Source: an uncultured Paracoccaceae bacterium
GTDB taxonomy: Bacteria; Pseudomonadota; Alphaproteobacteria; Rhodobacterales; Rhodobacteraceae
DNA length: 64,000 bases
Assembly: GCA_947497185.1 (NCBI GenBank)
Contig: CANMFL010000003.1
Coordinates: 310,001-374,000, forward strand
Direction of reading: 5' to 3'
Positions 27,647-36,176 of this stretch are shown here, piece after piece. A program made the translations under genes and the position numbers. Numbering within the stretch: position 1 is the stretch's first letter; each line of letters opens with the position of its first letter. Under the pieces are notes generated by a model. That model saw nothing but the letters and a program-made list of their open reading frames with translations. It had not been told where the DNA came from and searched no databases.

Positions 27647-28906
27647 ATGTCCAGTATCTTGACAAACAACAGTGCGATGGTTGCCCTTCAAACATTGAAG
27701 GCTGTTAACAGCAATCTTTCCGGAACCCAATCTGCGATCTCGACAGGCAAATCGATCGCCAGCGCAAAAGATAATTCTGCAGTATGGGCAATTTCGAAAG
27801 TGATGGAATCCGACGTAAAAGGTTTCAAAGCAATTTCAGAAAGCCTCTCACTTGGTCAATCAACCGTAGCCGTCGCACGCAACGGTGCTGAAAAAATCAC
27901 CGATTTATTGAACGATATCAAAAGCAAAGTGATTTCGGCAAACGAAGAAAACTTTGATGGCGACAAATTGCAAACAGACCTCGTTTCACTGCGCGATCAA
28001 ATTACGTCGATTACAGGTGCTGCGCAGTTCAATGGCCTTAACCTACTTGGCAATAAAGACGCGGGTACCGATCTTGCTACCTCGCTCAAAAACGTTGGTG
28101 GCTCTCAAGTCAATATCCTGTCGTCTCTCGATCGCGCTTCAGATGGTAGCGTCGTATCTTCGACTATTGGCGCTCAGAAGGCTGATCTTGGGACCCAAGC
28201 ACTAACATTTGGTTCCGGCGCGATCCTGACGGCATCAGCTATGGTTGTTTCTGGCGCAGCAGCAGTCAGCGGCGGGACAGCAACAATTACGATTGCCGGT
28301 GACCCGACCGTCGCACGCGGCAATAACGCCGTACTCGCTGGTGACAGCTATCGACTAACGTCAGCCTCGCTTGGTACAACAGAGGACGTAGAATACGTAG
28401 CACGCGACGGTGATACCGCCACTGACATCGCCAAAGCGCTAGAAGCCCGTGCGTCTTTCCAGGCGAAATCTGACGGTATCGACATCGAATTCGCGCGTGA
28501 AGGCGCTGTAATTACGATGACAAACAACACGACGACGGCTATCACTGCAGCGGGTGTAACTGCCAGCTTCGGTGTGCCGGGTGGCGGACTTGAACTACTT
28601 GATACAATCGATGTGTCTACGCTTGACGGTGCGAAGGCATCACTTGCCGCATTCGAAAGCTTGATCCAAACTTCAATTGATGCAGCAGCTCAGTTCGGCT
28701 CAACTGAAGGGCGCATCGAAATCCAGAGTGAATTTGTGTCTTCACTTTCAGATAGCCTAGAATCCGGAATCGGGGCACTAGTCGATGCTGACATGGAAGA
28801 AACATCGGCTCGCCTGCAAGCGCTTCAGGTCCAGCAGCAGTTAGCTGTGCAGTCCTTGTCAATTGCGAACGAAGCTCCTCAGACGATCTTGTCACTCTTT
28901 AGATAA
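27647..28906 (+). CDS. fliC: Flagellin
   Basis: Filament protein of 419 residues. The N-terminal D0/D1 part (MSSILTNNSAMVALQTLKAV, then SGTQSAISTGKSIASAKDNSA) and the C-terminal part (ARLQALQVQQQLAVQSLSIAN, ending LSLFR) are conserved. The middle, about residues 150-330, is Ala/Thr/Gly-rich and variable. The ATG at 27647 follows AAAGGA; the open frame to 27614 is not needed. A strong hairpin ends the transcript at 28919-28940. The gene is followed by flaF and flbT, the alphaproteobacterial flagellin regulators. Confidence 0.95.
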   Translation: MSSILTNNSAMVALQTLKAVNSNLSGTQSAISTGKSIASAKDNSAVWAISKVMESDVKGFKAISESLSLGQSTVAVARNGAEKITDLLNDIKSKVISANEENFDGDKLQTDLVSLRDQITSITGAAQFNGLNLLGNKDAGTDLATSLKNVGGSQVNILSSLDRASDGSVVSSTIGAQKADLGTQALTFGSGAILTASAMVVSGAAAVSGGTATITIAGDPTVARGNNAVLAGDSYRLTSASLGTTEDVEYVARDGDTATDIAKALEARASFQAKSDGIDIEFAREGAVITMTNNTTTAITAAGVTASFGVPGGGLELLDTIDVSTLDGAKASLAAFESLIQTSIDAAAQFGSTEGRIEIQSEFVSSLSDSLESGIGALVDADMEETSARLQALQVQQQLAVQSLSIANEAPQTILSLFR

Positions 28907-28918
28907 GCAAGTTGAACG

Positions 28919-28940
28919 GAGGGCCGATTAATCGGCCCTC
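28919..28940 (+). terminator. Terminator after flagellin
   Basis: A perfect 22-base palindrome (GAGGGCCGATT and its complement) followed by TTCTC, 13 bases past the flagellin stop. It separates the abundant flagellin message from flaF-flbT. Confidence 0.75.
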
Positions 28941-28951
28941 TTCTCACAGCC

Positions 28952-28972
28952 GAATACGGTAAAACCGTATTC
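28952..28972 (+). promoter_or_regulatory. Inverted repeat in the flaF leader
   Basis: A perfect 9-base-pair inverted repeat, GAATACGGT-AAA-ACCGTATTC, centred 40 bases before the flaF GTG start. It is either an operator for a dimeric regulator or an RNA hairpin in the leader. It is distinct from the flagellin terminator 12 bases upstream. Confidence 0.5.
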
Positions 28973-29001
28973 CGTTCTATATTGTCCCGGAAGGACTTAC
29001 C

Positions 29002-29376
29002 GTGAACGCAATTGAACTTGCTCGGCAAGCATATGCCCCCACTAACGCCCCCTTCAAATCACACCGTAGCGTCGAAGCTCAAGTTATCGGGAATGTTACT
29101 GCGCGCCTTCGTGTGGCTTCCACCCGAAGAGATCAGGATTTTCCGAAATTTGCGGAAGCTTTGAATGACAATCGCAAGCTTTGGAACACATTGGCAATTG
29201 ACGTTGCCGCATCAGAAAATGAATTACCAAGATCGTTACGTGCACAAATTTTCTATTTAGCAAAATTTACTGAAACTTTCAGTGCAAAAATCTTGCGTGA
29301 AAATACCGCTGCTGATGTCCTAATTGAAATAAACACCTCTGTCATGCGTGGTCTAAATATGGGGCAAGGTAAATAG
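29002..29376 (+). CDS. flaF: Flagellar biosynthesis regulator FlaF
   Basis: A 124-residue protein of the FlaF family, which works with FlbT to set flagellin translation in alphaproteobacteria. Visible features are the LARQAYAPTNAPFKSHRSVEAQ start, split here at residue 20, and the helix EALNDNRKLWNTLAIDVA. It begins with GTG behind GGAAGGA. flbT begins on the base after its stop. Confidence 0.88.
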   Translation: MNAIELARQAYAPTNAPFKSHRSVEAQVIGNVTARLRVASTRRDQDFPKFAEALNDNRKLWNTLAIDVAASENELPRSLRAQIFYLAKFTETFSAKILRENTAADVLIEINTSVMRGLNMGQGK

Positions 29377-29781
29377 ATGTCAGGTCTTGTTTTAAAGCTG
29401 AACCCAAAAGAGCGTGTGCTCGTGAACGGAGCCGTGATTGAAAATGGTGACCGACGTAGTCGCCTTTCGATTCTAACCCCAAACGCAAATATTCTAAGGC
29501 TTAGGGATGCGTTGCGGCCAGACGAGGTGAACACGCCCGTCAGACGTGTATGCTATGTCGCGCAACTCATCCTATCTGGGGATGTCTGCATTGACGAAGC
29601 CAAAAATCAGATATTACAGGGTGTTGAACAGCTTAGCCAAGCACTTAGAGACGCCGACAGTCGAGAACAGCTATCCATAGCTAGCGATGCGATCATGAAG
29701 GATGATTTCTATCGCGCGCTAAAGGCATTGCGATCGCTACTCCCTAGGGAGGCACGCCTTCTCGCAGTGCACCCACAATGA
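29377..29781 (+). CDS. flbT: Flagellin mRNA regulator FlbT
   Basis: A 134-residue FlbT. Conserved parts are GLVLKLNPKERVLVNGAVIE (N-terminus) and ILRLRDALRPDEVNTPVRRV in the middle. FlbT represses flagellin translation by acting on the 5' leader of the flagellin mRNA in Caulobacter; the same is inferred here. Directly joined to flaF and overlapping the DUF1217 gene by four bases. Confidence 0.92.
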   Translation: MSGLVLKLNPKERVLVNGAVIENGDRRSRLSILTPNANILRLRDALRPDEVNTPVRRVCYVAQLILSGDVCIDEAKNQILQGVEQLSQALRDADSREQLSIASDAIMKDDFYRALKALRSLLPREARLLAVHPQ

Positions 29782-30569
29782 GTTTTCAACCGTTGGTCCC
29801 GATTGGAGGGTATACTGGCTGGAAATTCCTTGAACGGACTCTCGTTCAACAACAGCAAGCGTTTGATGAAAGCCCAACTATAAAACGTGTCACAGAAAAT
29901 TTTCGAGAGAACATTTCTGAGATCCGCACGGCGGAAGAGTTGGTAAATGACAGGGACCTATTGACTGTAGCACTTGGTGCTTTTGGTTTAGATGACGACA
30001 TCAATAACAAGTTCTTTATCCAAAAAATTCTGGAAGAAGGCACGACCGAAGACGATGCGCTTGCAAATAAACTTTCCGATAGCAGATACGCAGAATTTTC
30101 GAGGGCATTGGGATTTGGTGACTTCTCTACGCCATTGACAGCAACGTCGATCGCCTCAGAAGACATCATCACGCGCTTCGAAAGGCAATCGTTTGAAGCT
30201 GCCGTTGGCGAACAGGACAACCAACTACGACTCGCTTTGAACATTGGAAAGGCCCTGGAGGACGTTACGGACAGTGCAGAATCGACAAATGCGCAATGGT
30301 ATGCCCTATTGGGAAACGCACCGTTGAGAGAGGTAGTTCAAACCGCGTTAGGTTTACCCACTGAAGTCGGCAGCGTCGATATCGATAAGCAACTCGAGAC
30401 CTTCAAAGCGCGTTCAGAATCGGTTTTCGGTACAGATCAAATCGCTGACTTTTCAGGAGAAGACTTGCAAGAAAAGTTAGTTCGACTTTTTTTGCTTCGA
30501 TCATCACTGAGCGAAAGCACCGGCTATTCAAGCGGCAATATCGCCCTAACACTTTTAGCTGCACGTTAG
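29778..30569 (+). CDS. DUF1217-type flagellar cluster protein
   Basis: A 263-residue mostly helical, acidic protein without signal peptide. Its start (PLVPIGGYTGWKFLERTLVQ) and internal pattern (NFRENISEIRTAEELVNDR, then ALGFGDF repeated twice) match the DUF1217 proteins found in alphaproteobacterial flagellar loci, whose function is not established. The overlap with flbT suggests a role in filament assembly or its control. It contains an internal pairing of 'LGAFGLDDDINNKFF' and 'RALGFGDFSTP' segments. Confidence 0.75.
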   Translation: MSFQPLVPIGGYTGWKFLERTLVQQQQAFDESPTIKRVTENFRENISEIRTAEELVNDRDLLTVALGAFGLDDDINNKFFIQKILEEGTTEDDALANKLSDSRYAEFSRALGFGDFSTPLTATSIASEDIITRFERQSFEAAVGEQDNQLRLALNIGKALEDVTDSAESTNAQWYALLGNAPLREVVQTALGLPTEVGSVDIDKQLETFKARSESVFGTDQIADFSGEDLQEKLVRLFLLRSSLSESTGYSSGNIALTLLAAR

Positions 30570-30952
30570 TACATAGCACGTGTCACAGTTCCAGCAATCA
30601 TATGGAACGCGTCTGGAATTCACTGACGTATTAATTGAGCAGGGCTTGGCTGAATGCAACGCCGGACCCGACGTAGCAGCAAGACGATCCATTCGAAACG
30701 TTGCACTCGCTCAACAGAAGCGCGTTTTTAACACTGCTGAACCCATGTTCGACGATCCACTTCCGGCGAGGGGGATGTGCTGTGGTTTGAGATCAGATTT
30801 GGCCGCCCCATCTTTAAGCCTCGCCTAAAAATGGACCTGTCGTCTACAATGCCTCACGGCCTTGTAAATACGGGCGTTATGATTGCCTGAAGGTCGCTTC
30901 AAAGGTGAAAAGACCCGCAAAGCGCGGGCCTCTTCCTATCTCTATTAATGAC
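30570..30952. other. Intergenic region between DUF1217 gene and aminopeptidase gene
   Basis: 383 bases without a convincing gene. One open frame of 82 codons starts with GTG at 30580, but it has no clear ribosome site, no recognisable domain and an unusual mixed composition (two Cys, Arg-rich). I treat it as unproven. A short hairpin near the right end (30914-30928) probably terminates the leftward aminopeptidase transcript. Confidence 0.4.
30914..30928 (-). terminator. Hairpin downstream of the M29 aminopeptidase gene
   Basis: CCCGC-AAAGC-GCGGG stem, followed on the minus strand by TCTTTTC. It lies 25 bases past the aminopeptidase stop. The stem is only five base pairs. Confidence 0.5.
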
Positions 30953-32191
30953 TTAAAACGCCCATTCGCCCCTACGCATCACAGGCACTGTTTCACCAGT
31001 CAACGTAACCCCATCAATATCGACGGCATCAGAGCCCATCATCCAATCTACGTGGATCAAGCTTTGGTTGCCGCCTTTTTGCTGCAATTCCTCAGGGGCC
31101 AATTCCGAACCACCCTCGATTGTGTCTGCATAACACTGGCCCAATGCGATATGGCACGATGCGTTTTCATCAAACAATGTATTGAAAAACAAAACCCCAG
31201 ACTGCGAAATCGGACTAGAATGCGGGACCAAGGCCACTTCGCCGATCCGACTTGCGCCATCATCTGTCGCGAGCAAAGCGCGCAGCTGCTCCTGACCCTT
31301 TGATGCAGTCGCCTCGACAATCTTTCCCGCCTCGAACCGGACAGAAATATCTTCGATGACATTCCCCTGATGCGCCAACGGCTTTGTCGCGGAAACGGTT
31401 CCGTCGACCTTGTAAGCATGTGGGCATGTAAAGACCTCTTCGGTCGGGATATTTGGCTGGCACACAACTCCATTCAGCGCAGGCGATGCCCCGCCTTTCC
31501 AAATGTGCCCTTCCGCCAAACCAAGGCGCAAATCTGTGCCCGGACCTGTATATTGCAACGCGTCAAACGCCTGCTCATTCAGCCATTTCACCCGTTTTTT
31601 CAGTTCCGCCGTATGGTTAGCCCAATTCGCAACAGGGTCGTCGCCGTCCAGTCGCGAAGCCGCGTAAATCGCATCCATTAACTTGCCCTGCGCCTCGTCC
31701 ACCGGCAAATCGGGGAACACCCGCGCAGCCCAGCCGGCCCCAGGGAATGCAACAATATTCCAGTTTACCTCGAAACCGACAATTGGGTTCATCGCAGGTT
31801 TCGCGGCAATCGATGTCGCCTTTGACAGTCGCGCGACTTTTACTGGGTCTTGCTCGGCCAGTAACATCGGATCGTCGCCAGTCACGGCCATACGCGCGGC
31901 ACCGCCTTTAAACGCAGCGGCGAGCCCTTCGTAAAACCAGCCCGGCGCGTGATCGAAACTGGCATCCTCGGCATTTTCGCACCGTGCCAAAGTAATAGCA
32001 TCGTCGGTAAAGAACGGCGTCACAACGCCTGCGCCCGCTTTGTAGGCGTGTACGGCGATACGTTGCACCAATGGCAACGCCGCCATCGGGGCGGTAATGA
32101 CCAAATCTTGGCCTTTTTGTAGGTTAACACCCGTTCGCACCGCAACTTCTGCAAGCCGGTCGAGTTTCTTTGGATCGATATGGTCGGACAT
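30953..32191 (-). CDS. M29-family aminopeptidase
   Basis: A 412-residue metallo-aminopeptidase of the AmpS/AmpT (M29) family, a cytosolic dimer that removes N-terminal residues from peptides. Seen are PTEEVFTCPHAYKVDGTVSA near residue 245, FEAGKIVE, FNTLFDENASCHIALGQCY near residue 340 and HVDWMMGS near the C-terminus, which carry the two-metal ligands of the family. The position beside an aldehyde dehydrogenase and a peptide ABC transporter suggests peptide use. It ends 60 bases before the aldehyde dehydrogenase end in the same direction. Confidence 0.92.
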   Translation of the reverse strand: MSDHIDPKKLDRLAEVAVRTGVNLQKGQDLVITAPMAALPLVQRIAVHAYKAGAGVVTPFFTDDAITLARCENAEDASFDHAPGWFYEGLAAAFKGGAARMAVTGDDPMLLAEQDPVKVARLSKATSIAAKPAMNPIVGFEVNWNIVAFPGAGWAARVFPDLPVDEAQGKLMDAIYAASRLDGDDPVANWANHTAELKKRVKWLNEQAFDALQYTGPGTDLRLGLAEGHIWKGGASPALNGVVCQPNIPTEEVFTCPHAYKVDGTVSATKPLAHQGNVIEDISVRFEAGKIVEATASKGQEQLRALLATDDGASRIGEVALVPHSSPISQSGVLFFNTLFDENASCHIALGQCYADTIEGGSELAPEELQQKGGNQSLIHVDWMMGSDAVDIDGVTLTGETVPVMRRGEWAF

Positions 32192-32251
32192 GGTGCACCT
32201 CAGCTATAAAACCTGTGCCAACCTACGCCCGAACACATTAACGTCAACCAG

Positions 32252-33673
32252 TTAAGAAACCCCTGCGACGGCTTTCACCTCGAGGTATTCTTCCAGACCC
32301 CAAACAGACCCTTCGCGACCGTTGCCCGACTGTTTATAACCGCCGAACGGGGTCTCGCCACCTAGCGAAGTACCGTTCACTTCGACCATGCCGGACCGCA
32401 TACCGCGCGCCATTCTCTTTGCCTTTTCAGGGTCTTGCGTCTGCACGTAGTTGCCCAAACCATAAGGCGTGTCGTTCGCAATCGTCAACGCATCCGCCTC
32501 GTCCTTGAACGGAATGATCACTAGCACCGGACCGAACACTTCTTCGCGTGCAATTTTCATCTGATTGTTCACGTCAGCAAAAACTGTCGGCTTTACAAAG
32601 TATCCGGCGTTCATCCCGTCAGGCCGTCCTGTGCCGCCTGCAACAAGCCGCGCACCTTCATCGATACCGTCCTGAATGAGCCCCTGCACCTTGTGCCAAT
32701 GCCCTTCGCTGACGAGCGGCCCGATGTGACGACCGTCTTGCTGCGCAGGACCAACGGCCTGCTGTTCAGCAGCCTCGCGTGCGGCCTCAACCACTTTATC
32801 ATAAATGCTTTCTTCGACCAGCATCCGCGTCGGGGCGTTGCACGATTGTCCGGTATTTTGGAAACAATGCCGCACGCCACGCGCAACAGCTTTGTCGTCG
32901 GCATCAGCGAAAATAACATTGGCTCCTTTGCCGCCCAGCTCAAGGCTCACGCGCTTCACGGTATCAGCGGCGGCCTTTGTGATCAGTGCGCCAGCGCGCG
33001 TGGAGCCGGTAAAGCTGACCATATCCACATCAGGATGCACAGACAGCTGCGACCCAACGCCAGCACCGTCACCGTTTACCATGTTGAACACACCGGCGGG
33101 GAACCCCGCCTCGTCGATCATTTCGGCCAGCAGAATGGACGAGAGCGGCGCGATTTCCGATGGCTTCAGCACAACAGTACAGCCAACAGCCAACGCTGGA
33201 ATCACCTTCAACGTCACTTGGTTCATCGGCCAGTTCCATGGCGTGATCAGCGCAGCCACGCCAATCGGCTCGTGATAAATCCAGTCATCGCCGCTTTTGC
33301 GCTCGAATTCATAAGCTCGTGCAGCGCGAATGGCTTCTTTGATGTGCCACGCACCAGCACCCCATTGGGACGTCTCGGACAGAGATTTCGGTGCCCCCAT
33401 TTCCAGCGACATCGCCTCGGACATTTCCGTTTTGCGGGCGTTATACAACGCCTCAAGCCGTTCAAGTGCTGCGAGACGGTCCTCTAGCGGGGCCGCGGAC
33501 CATGCCGGAAAAGCGGCTTTGGCCGCAGCAACAGCAGCGTCAGTATCTGCCTGACTTCCCAGTGAAATTACAGCACATTGCTGTTCGGTTGACGGATCAA
33601 TGACCGCGAGGTCATGCGCTTCAGACGGCGCTACCCAAGCCCCATTGATGTAAAAATCACGTTTCTCGATCAT
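32252..33673 (-). CDS. NAD(P)-dependent aldehyde dehydrogenase
   Basis: A 473-residue aldehyde dehydrogenase. The catalytic Cys lies in FQNTGQSCNAPTRM, the general-base Glu in SLELGGKGANVIF, and the cofactor-binding Ser-Thr turn in VSFTGSTRAG. It has no extension. The substrate cannot be set by sequence: the group with FGGYKQSGNGREGSVWGLEEYL at the C-terminus includes many broad-range enzymes. It is divergent from the XRE-cupin regulator (185-base gap), which often controls amine or aldehyde metabolism. Confidence 0.9.
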   Translation of the reverse strand: MIEKRDFYINGAWVAPSEAHDLAVIDPSTEQQCAVISLGSQADTDAAVAAAKAAFPAWSAAPLEDRLAALERLEALYNARKTEMSEAMSLEMGAPKSLSETSQWGAGAWHIKEAIRAARAYEFERKSGDDWIYHEPIGVAALITPWNWPMNQVTLKVIPALAVGCTVVLKPSEIAPLSSILLAEMIDEAGFPAGVFNMVNGDGAGVGSQLSVHPDVDMVSFTGSTRAGALITKAAADTVKRVSLELGGKGANVIFADADDKAVARGVRHCFQNTGQSCNAPTRMLVEESIYDKVVEAAREAAEQQAVGPAQQDGRHIGPLVSEGHWHKVQGLIQDGIDEGARLVAGGTGRPDGMNAGYFVKPTVFADVNNQMKIAREEVFGPVLVIIPFKDEADALTIANDTPYGLGNYVQTQDPEKAKRMARGMRSGMVEVNGTSLGGETPFGGYKQSGNGREGSVWGLEEYLEVKAVAGVS

Positions 33674-33858
33674 GCTTCAGTCCTCTTATCAGCGCCCCGA
33701 CGAGGCCGGAGCATTTAGAAGTTGCCCAAACTCTAATCACCAATCTAAGCCACATCCAAGTGAATCAACATTTTGCGCAGAGAATAATTTTTATTCTTGA
33801 CCAAGCAGTCAAATGACGCGAGCGTGTTCAGCGTAGGTACGATCTGTGTGGGGGCACT

Positions 33859-34485
33859 TTGACCGGTAATCAGCAAAACTCCGACAATGCGTTGGGTCAA
33901 CGGATGCGCAATCTGCGCCGCCGCATGTCCATGACGTTGCAGCAGTTTGCTGACAAAAGCGGCGTGTCCGTCGGTTATCTGAGCCAACTGGAACGAGGCA
34001 ATGCGACGCCGACACTTGGTACATTGTCGCAAATTGCTGCCGCACTAAACGTGACTGCCGACTACTTCATAGCGACACCACGGCCCGTAGATAGCCTCAC
34101 GAACGCAGGCAAACGTCCGCGTTTTTCGGTCGACGGCTCCGCGTTAGAGTATGAACAGATCGGCGCAGATCACCCCGACCTCGAAATGACATCGTATATT
34201 CTGCACGTGCCTCCGGGCTACACATCAGAAGAAGTCAAACACGTCGGCGAAGAAATCATCTACGTGCTGGATGGCGAAATCTGCCAACGTGTCGAAGGTC
34301 GAGACTATGTCATGCGATCCGGCGACAGCCTACATTACCTCGGGACACACCCGCATTCTTGGTCAAACCAGACCAACGAACCTGCTTGCATTATGTGGGT
34401 TGGACGTATGCAATACGACCAATCAGGGCACGTCCCTGCCCGCGAAAGCCGCGCGACTAAAGTCGCGGCAACGCAAACTGCTTAA
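33859..34485 (+). CDS. XRE-family regulator with C-terminal cupin domain
   Basis: A 208-residue two-domain regulator: an N-terminal HTH (RMSMTLQQFADKSGVSVGYL, residues 21-40, then SQLERGNATPTLGTL) and a C-terminal cupin barrel (EEIIYVLDGEI, RSGDSLHYLGTHPHSW). The class includes PuuR and other regulators of amine and amino-acid use. The only start in frame that covers the full HTH region is TTG at 33859, with GGGGG upstream. It lies 31 bases before the dipeptide-binding protein gene and probably shares its transcript or regulates it, as well as the divergent aldehyde dehydrogenase. Confidence 0.85.
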   Translation: MTGNQQNSDNALGQRMRNLRRRMSMTLQQFADKSGVSVGYLSQLERGNATPTLGTLSQIAAALNVTADYFIATPRPVDSLTNAGKRPRFSVDGSALEYEQIGADHPDLEMTSYILHVPPGYTSEEVKHVGEEIIYVLDGEICQRVEGRDYVMRSGDSLHYLGTHPHSWSNQTNEPACIMWVGRMQYDQSGHVPARESRATKVAATQTA

Positions 34486-34516
34486 CAAAACAAACGACCA
34501 ACTGGAGAGAGTAAAA

Positions 34517-36106
34517 ATGTCTATGAAAACAACACTTGCGACTGGGATGCTTCTGGCAACCGTTGGCACATCAGCGATGGCGCAATCCCTCGTTTATTGT
34601 TCCGAAGGTTCACCAGAGGGTTTTGACCCGGCCCTGTATACATCCGGCACAACCTTTGATGCGTCCAGCCACCCCGTCTACAACCGTCTTTCAGAATTCA
34701 AAGTCGGCACAACAGAAACAGTCCCGGGCCTTGCTGAAAGCTGGGAAGTCTCCGAAGACGGCCTGTCCGTCACATTTAACCTGCGTCAGGGCGTTTCATT
34801 CCACTCAAACGCGAACTTCACACCAACACGCGACTTCAACGCGGATGACGTGATTTTCACATTTGACCGTCAAGGCAACTCAGAAAACCCATATAACCAA
34901 GTGTCCGGCGGCTCTTGGGAATATTACTCAAGCATGTCGATGCCAGAACTCGTGTCCAGTATCGAAAAAGTTGACGACTACACCGTCAAATTCAACCTGA
35001 CACGGACAGAAGCTCCGTTCATCGCGAACATGGCAATGGATTTCGCGTCGATCGTGTCAAAAGAATACGCCGACGCGATGATGGAAGCTGGCACACCTGA
35101 AATGGTAAACCAAGCACCAATCGGCACAGGCCCGTTTACGTTCCAAGCCTACCAAAAAGACGCCGTTATCCGCTATCTGCGCAACGACAACTACTGGGGT
35201 GATCCAGCAAAAGTCGAAAGCCTGATCTTCGCAATTACACCTGATGCGTCAGTACGTTACCAGAAAGTTCAAGCTGGCGAATGCCACGTCATGGCCTACC
35301 CGAACCCTGCTGACGTTGCTGACATGCAAAGCGCAGAAGACATCGTTGTGATGGAACAAGAAGGTCTGAACGTCGGCTACCTTGCCTACAACACACAGAT
35401 GCCTCCGTTCGACAACGCCAACGTGCGTAAAGCGTTGAACATGTCCATCGACAAGCAAGCAATCATCGACGTGGTCTTCCAAGGCTCCGGCGAAATCGCG
35501 AAAAACCCGATCCCGCCAACCATGTGGTCTTATGACGAAAACACTGTGGATGACGAATACAACCCAGAAGCAGCCATGGAAATGCTGGCCGCTGAAGGCG
35601 TCGAAGATCTGGAACTGAAAATCTGGGCAATGCCGGTTCAGCGTCCATACAACCCCAACGCACGCCGCATGGCCGAGCTGATGCAAGAAGACTTCAGCAA
35701 GGTTGGCGTCGATGTTGAGATCGTTTCATACGAATGGGGTGAGTACCTTGAGCGGTCCAGCGACGTTGACCGTGATGGTGCGGTTCTGCTGGGTTGGACA
35801 GGCGACAACGGCGATCCAGACAACTTCCTTGCTGTTCTGCTTGGCTGTGACGGCGTTGGCGGCTCAAACCGCGCACAATGGTGCAACGAAGAGTTCGACG
35901 CAGTGATCCAAGAAGCGAAAACACTGTCTTCGCAAGAAGAGCGGACAGCTTTGTATGAAGAAGCGCAAGCAATCTTCAAGGATCAAGCACCTTGGGCAAC
36001 CATCGCGCACTCTGTTGTCTTCATGACGATGCGCCCAGAAGTTGAAGGCTATGTTGTTCACCCACTTGGTGGCCACATCTTTAACCAGGTTGGCCTTTCT
36101 GAGTAA
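34517..36106 (+). CDS. Dipeptide ABC transporter substrate-binding protein (DppA-like)
   Basis: Periplasmic binding protein of family 5, 529 residues. Signal peptide MKTTLATGMLLATVGTSAMA, cleaved before QSLVYCS. The family 5 core is clear: CSEGSPEGFDPALYTSGTT, LAESWEVSEDGLSVTFNLR, GTGPFTFQAY, and the C-terminal GWTGDNGDPDNFL. ATG 34517 has GGAGAGAG before it. The coding sequence uses many CAA/GAA and ACA codons relative to neighbours. A strong hairpin follows the stop and precedes the rest of the operon, which would favour high expression of this subunit. Confidence 0.93.
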   Translation: MSMKTTLATGMLLATVGTSAMAQSLVYCSEGSPEGFDPALYTSGTTFDASSHPVYNRLSEFKVGTTETVPGLAESWEVSEDGLSVTFNLRQGVSFHSNANFTPTRDFNADDVIFTFDRQGNSENPYNQVSGGSWEYYSSMSMPELVSSIEKVDDYTVKFNLTRTEAPFIANMAMDFASIVSKEYADAMMEAGTPEMVNQAPIGTGPFTFQAYQKDAVIRYLRNDNYWGDPAKVESLIFAITPDASVRYQKVQAGECHVMAYPNPADVADMQSAEDIVVMEQEGLNVGYLAYNTQMPPFDNANVRKALNMSIDKQAIIDVVFQGSGEIAKNPIPPTMWSYDENTVDDEYNPEAAMEMLAAEGVEDLELKIWAMPVQRPYNPNARRMAELMQEDFSKVGVDVEIVSYEWGEYLERSSDVDRDGAVLLGWTGDNGDPDNFLAVLLGCDGVGGSNRAQWCNEEFDAVIQEAKTLSSQEERTALYEEAQAIFKDQAPWATIAHSVVFMTMRPEVEGYVVHPLGGHIFNQVGLSE

Positions 36107-36121
36107 TTCAGATTAGTAGCC

Positions 36122-36148
36122 GGGGCGGCGCATCTGTGCCGCCCCTTT
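36122..36148 (+). terminator. Intra-operon terminator/attenuator after dppA-like gene
   Basis: A 10-base-pair stem with one G-U pair (36122-36131 with 36136-36145), four-base loop and TTT tail. It lies between the binding-protein gene and the M24 peptidase/permease genes of the same operon. Confidence 0.7.
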
Positions 36149-36176
36149 CAACCACTCTTTTCCCGGATTTTTCTTG

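Noticed and set aside
30580..30828. 82-codon open frame starting with GTG
   Set aside because: No ribosome site, no recognisable domain and no overlap with neighbours; coding potential is unconvincing. Reported only as part of the gap.
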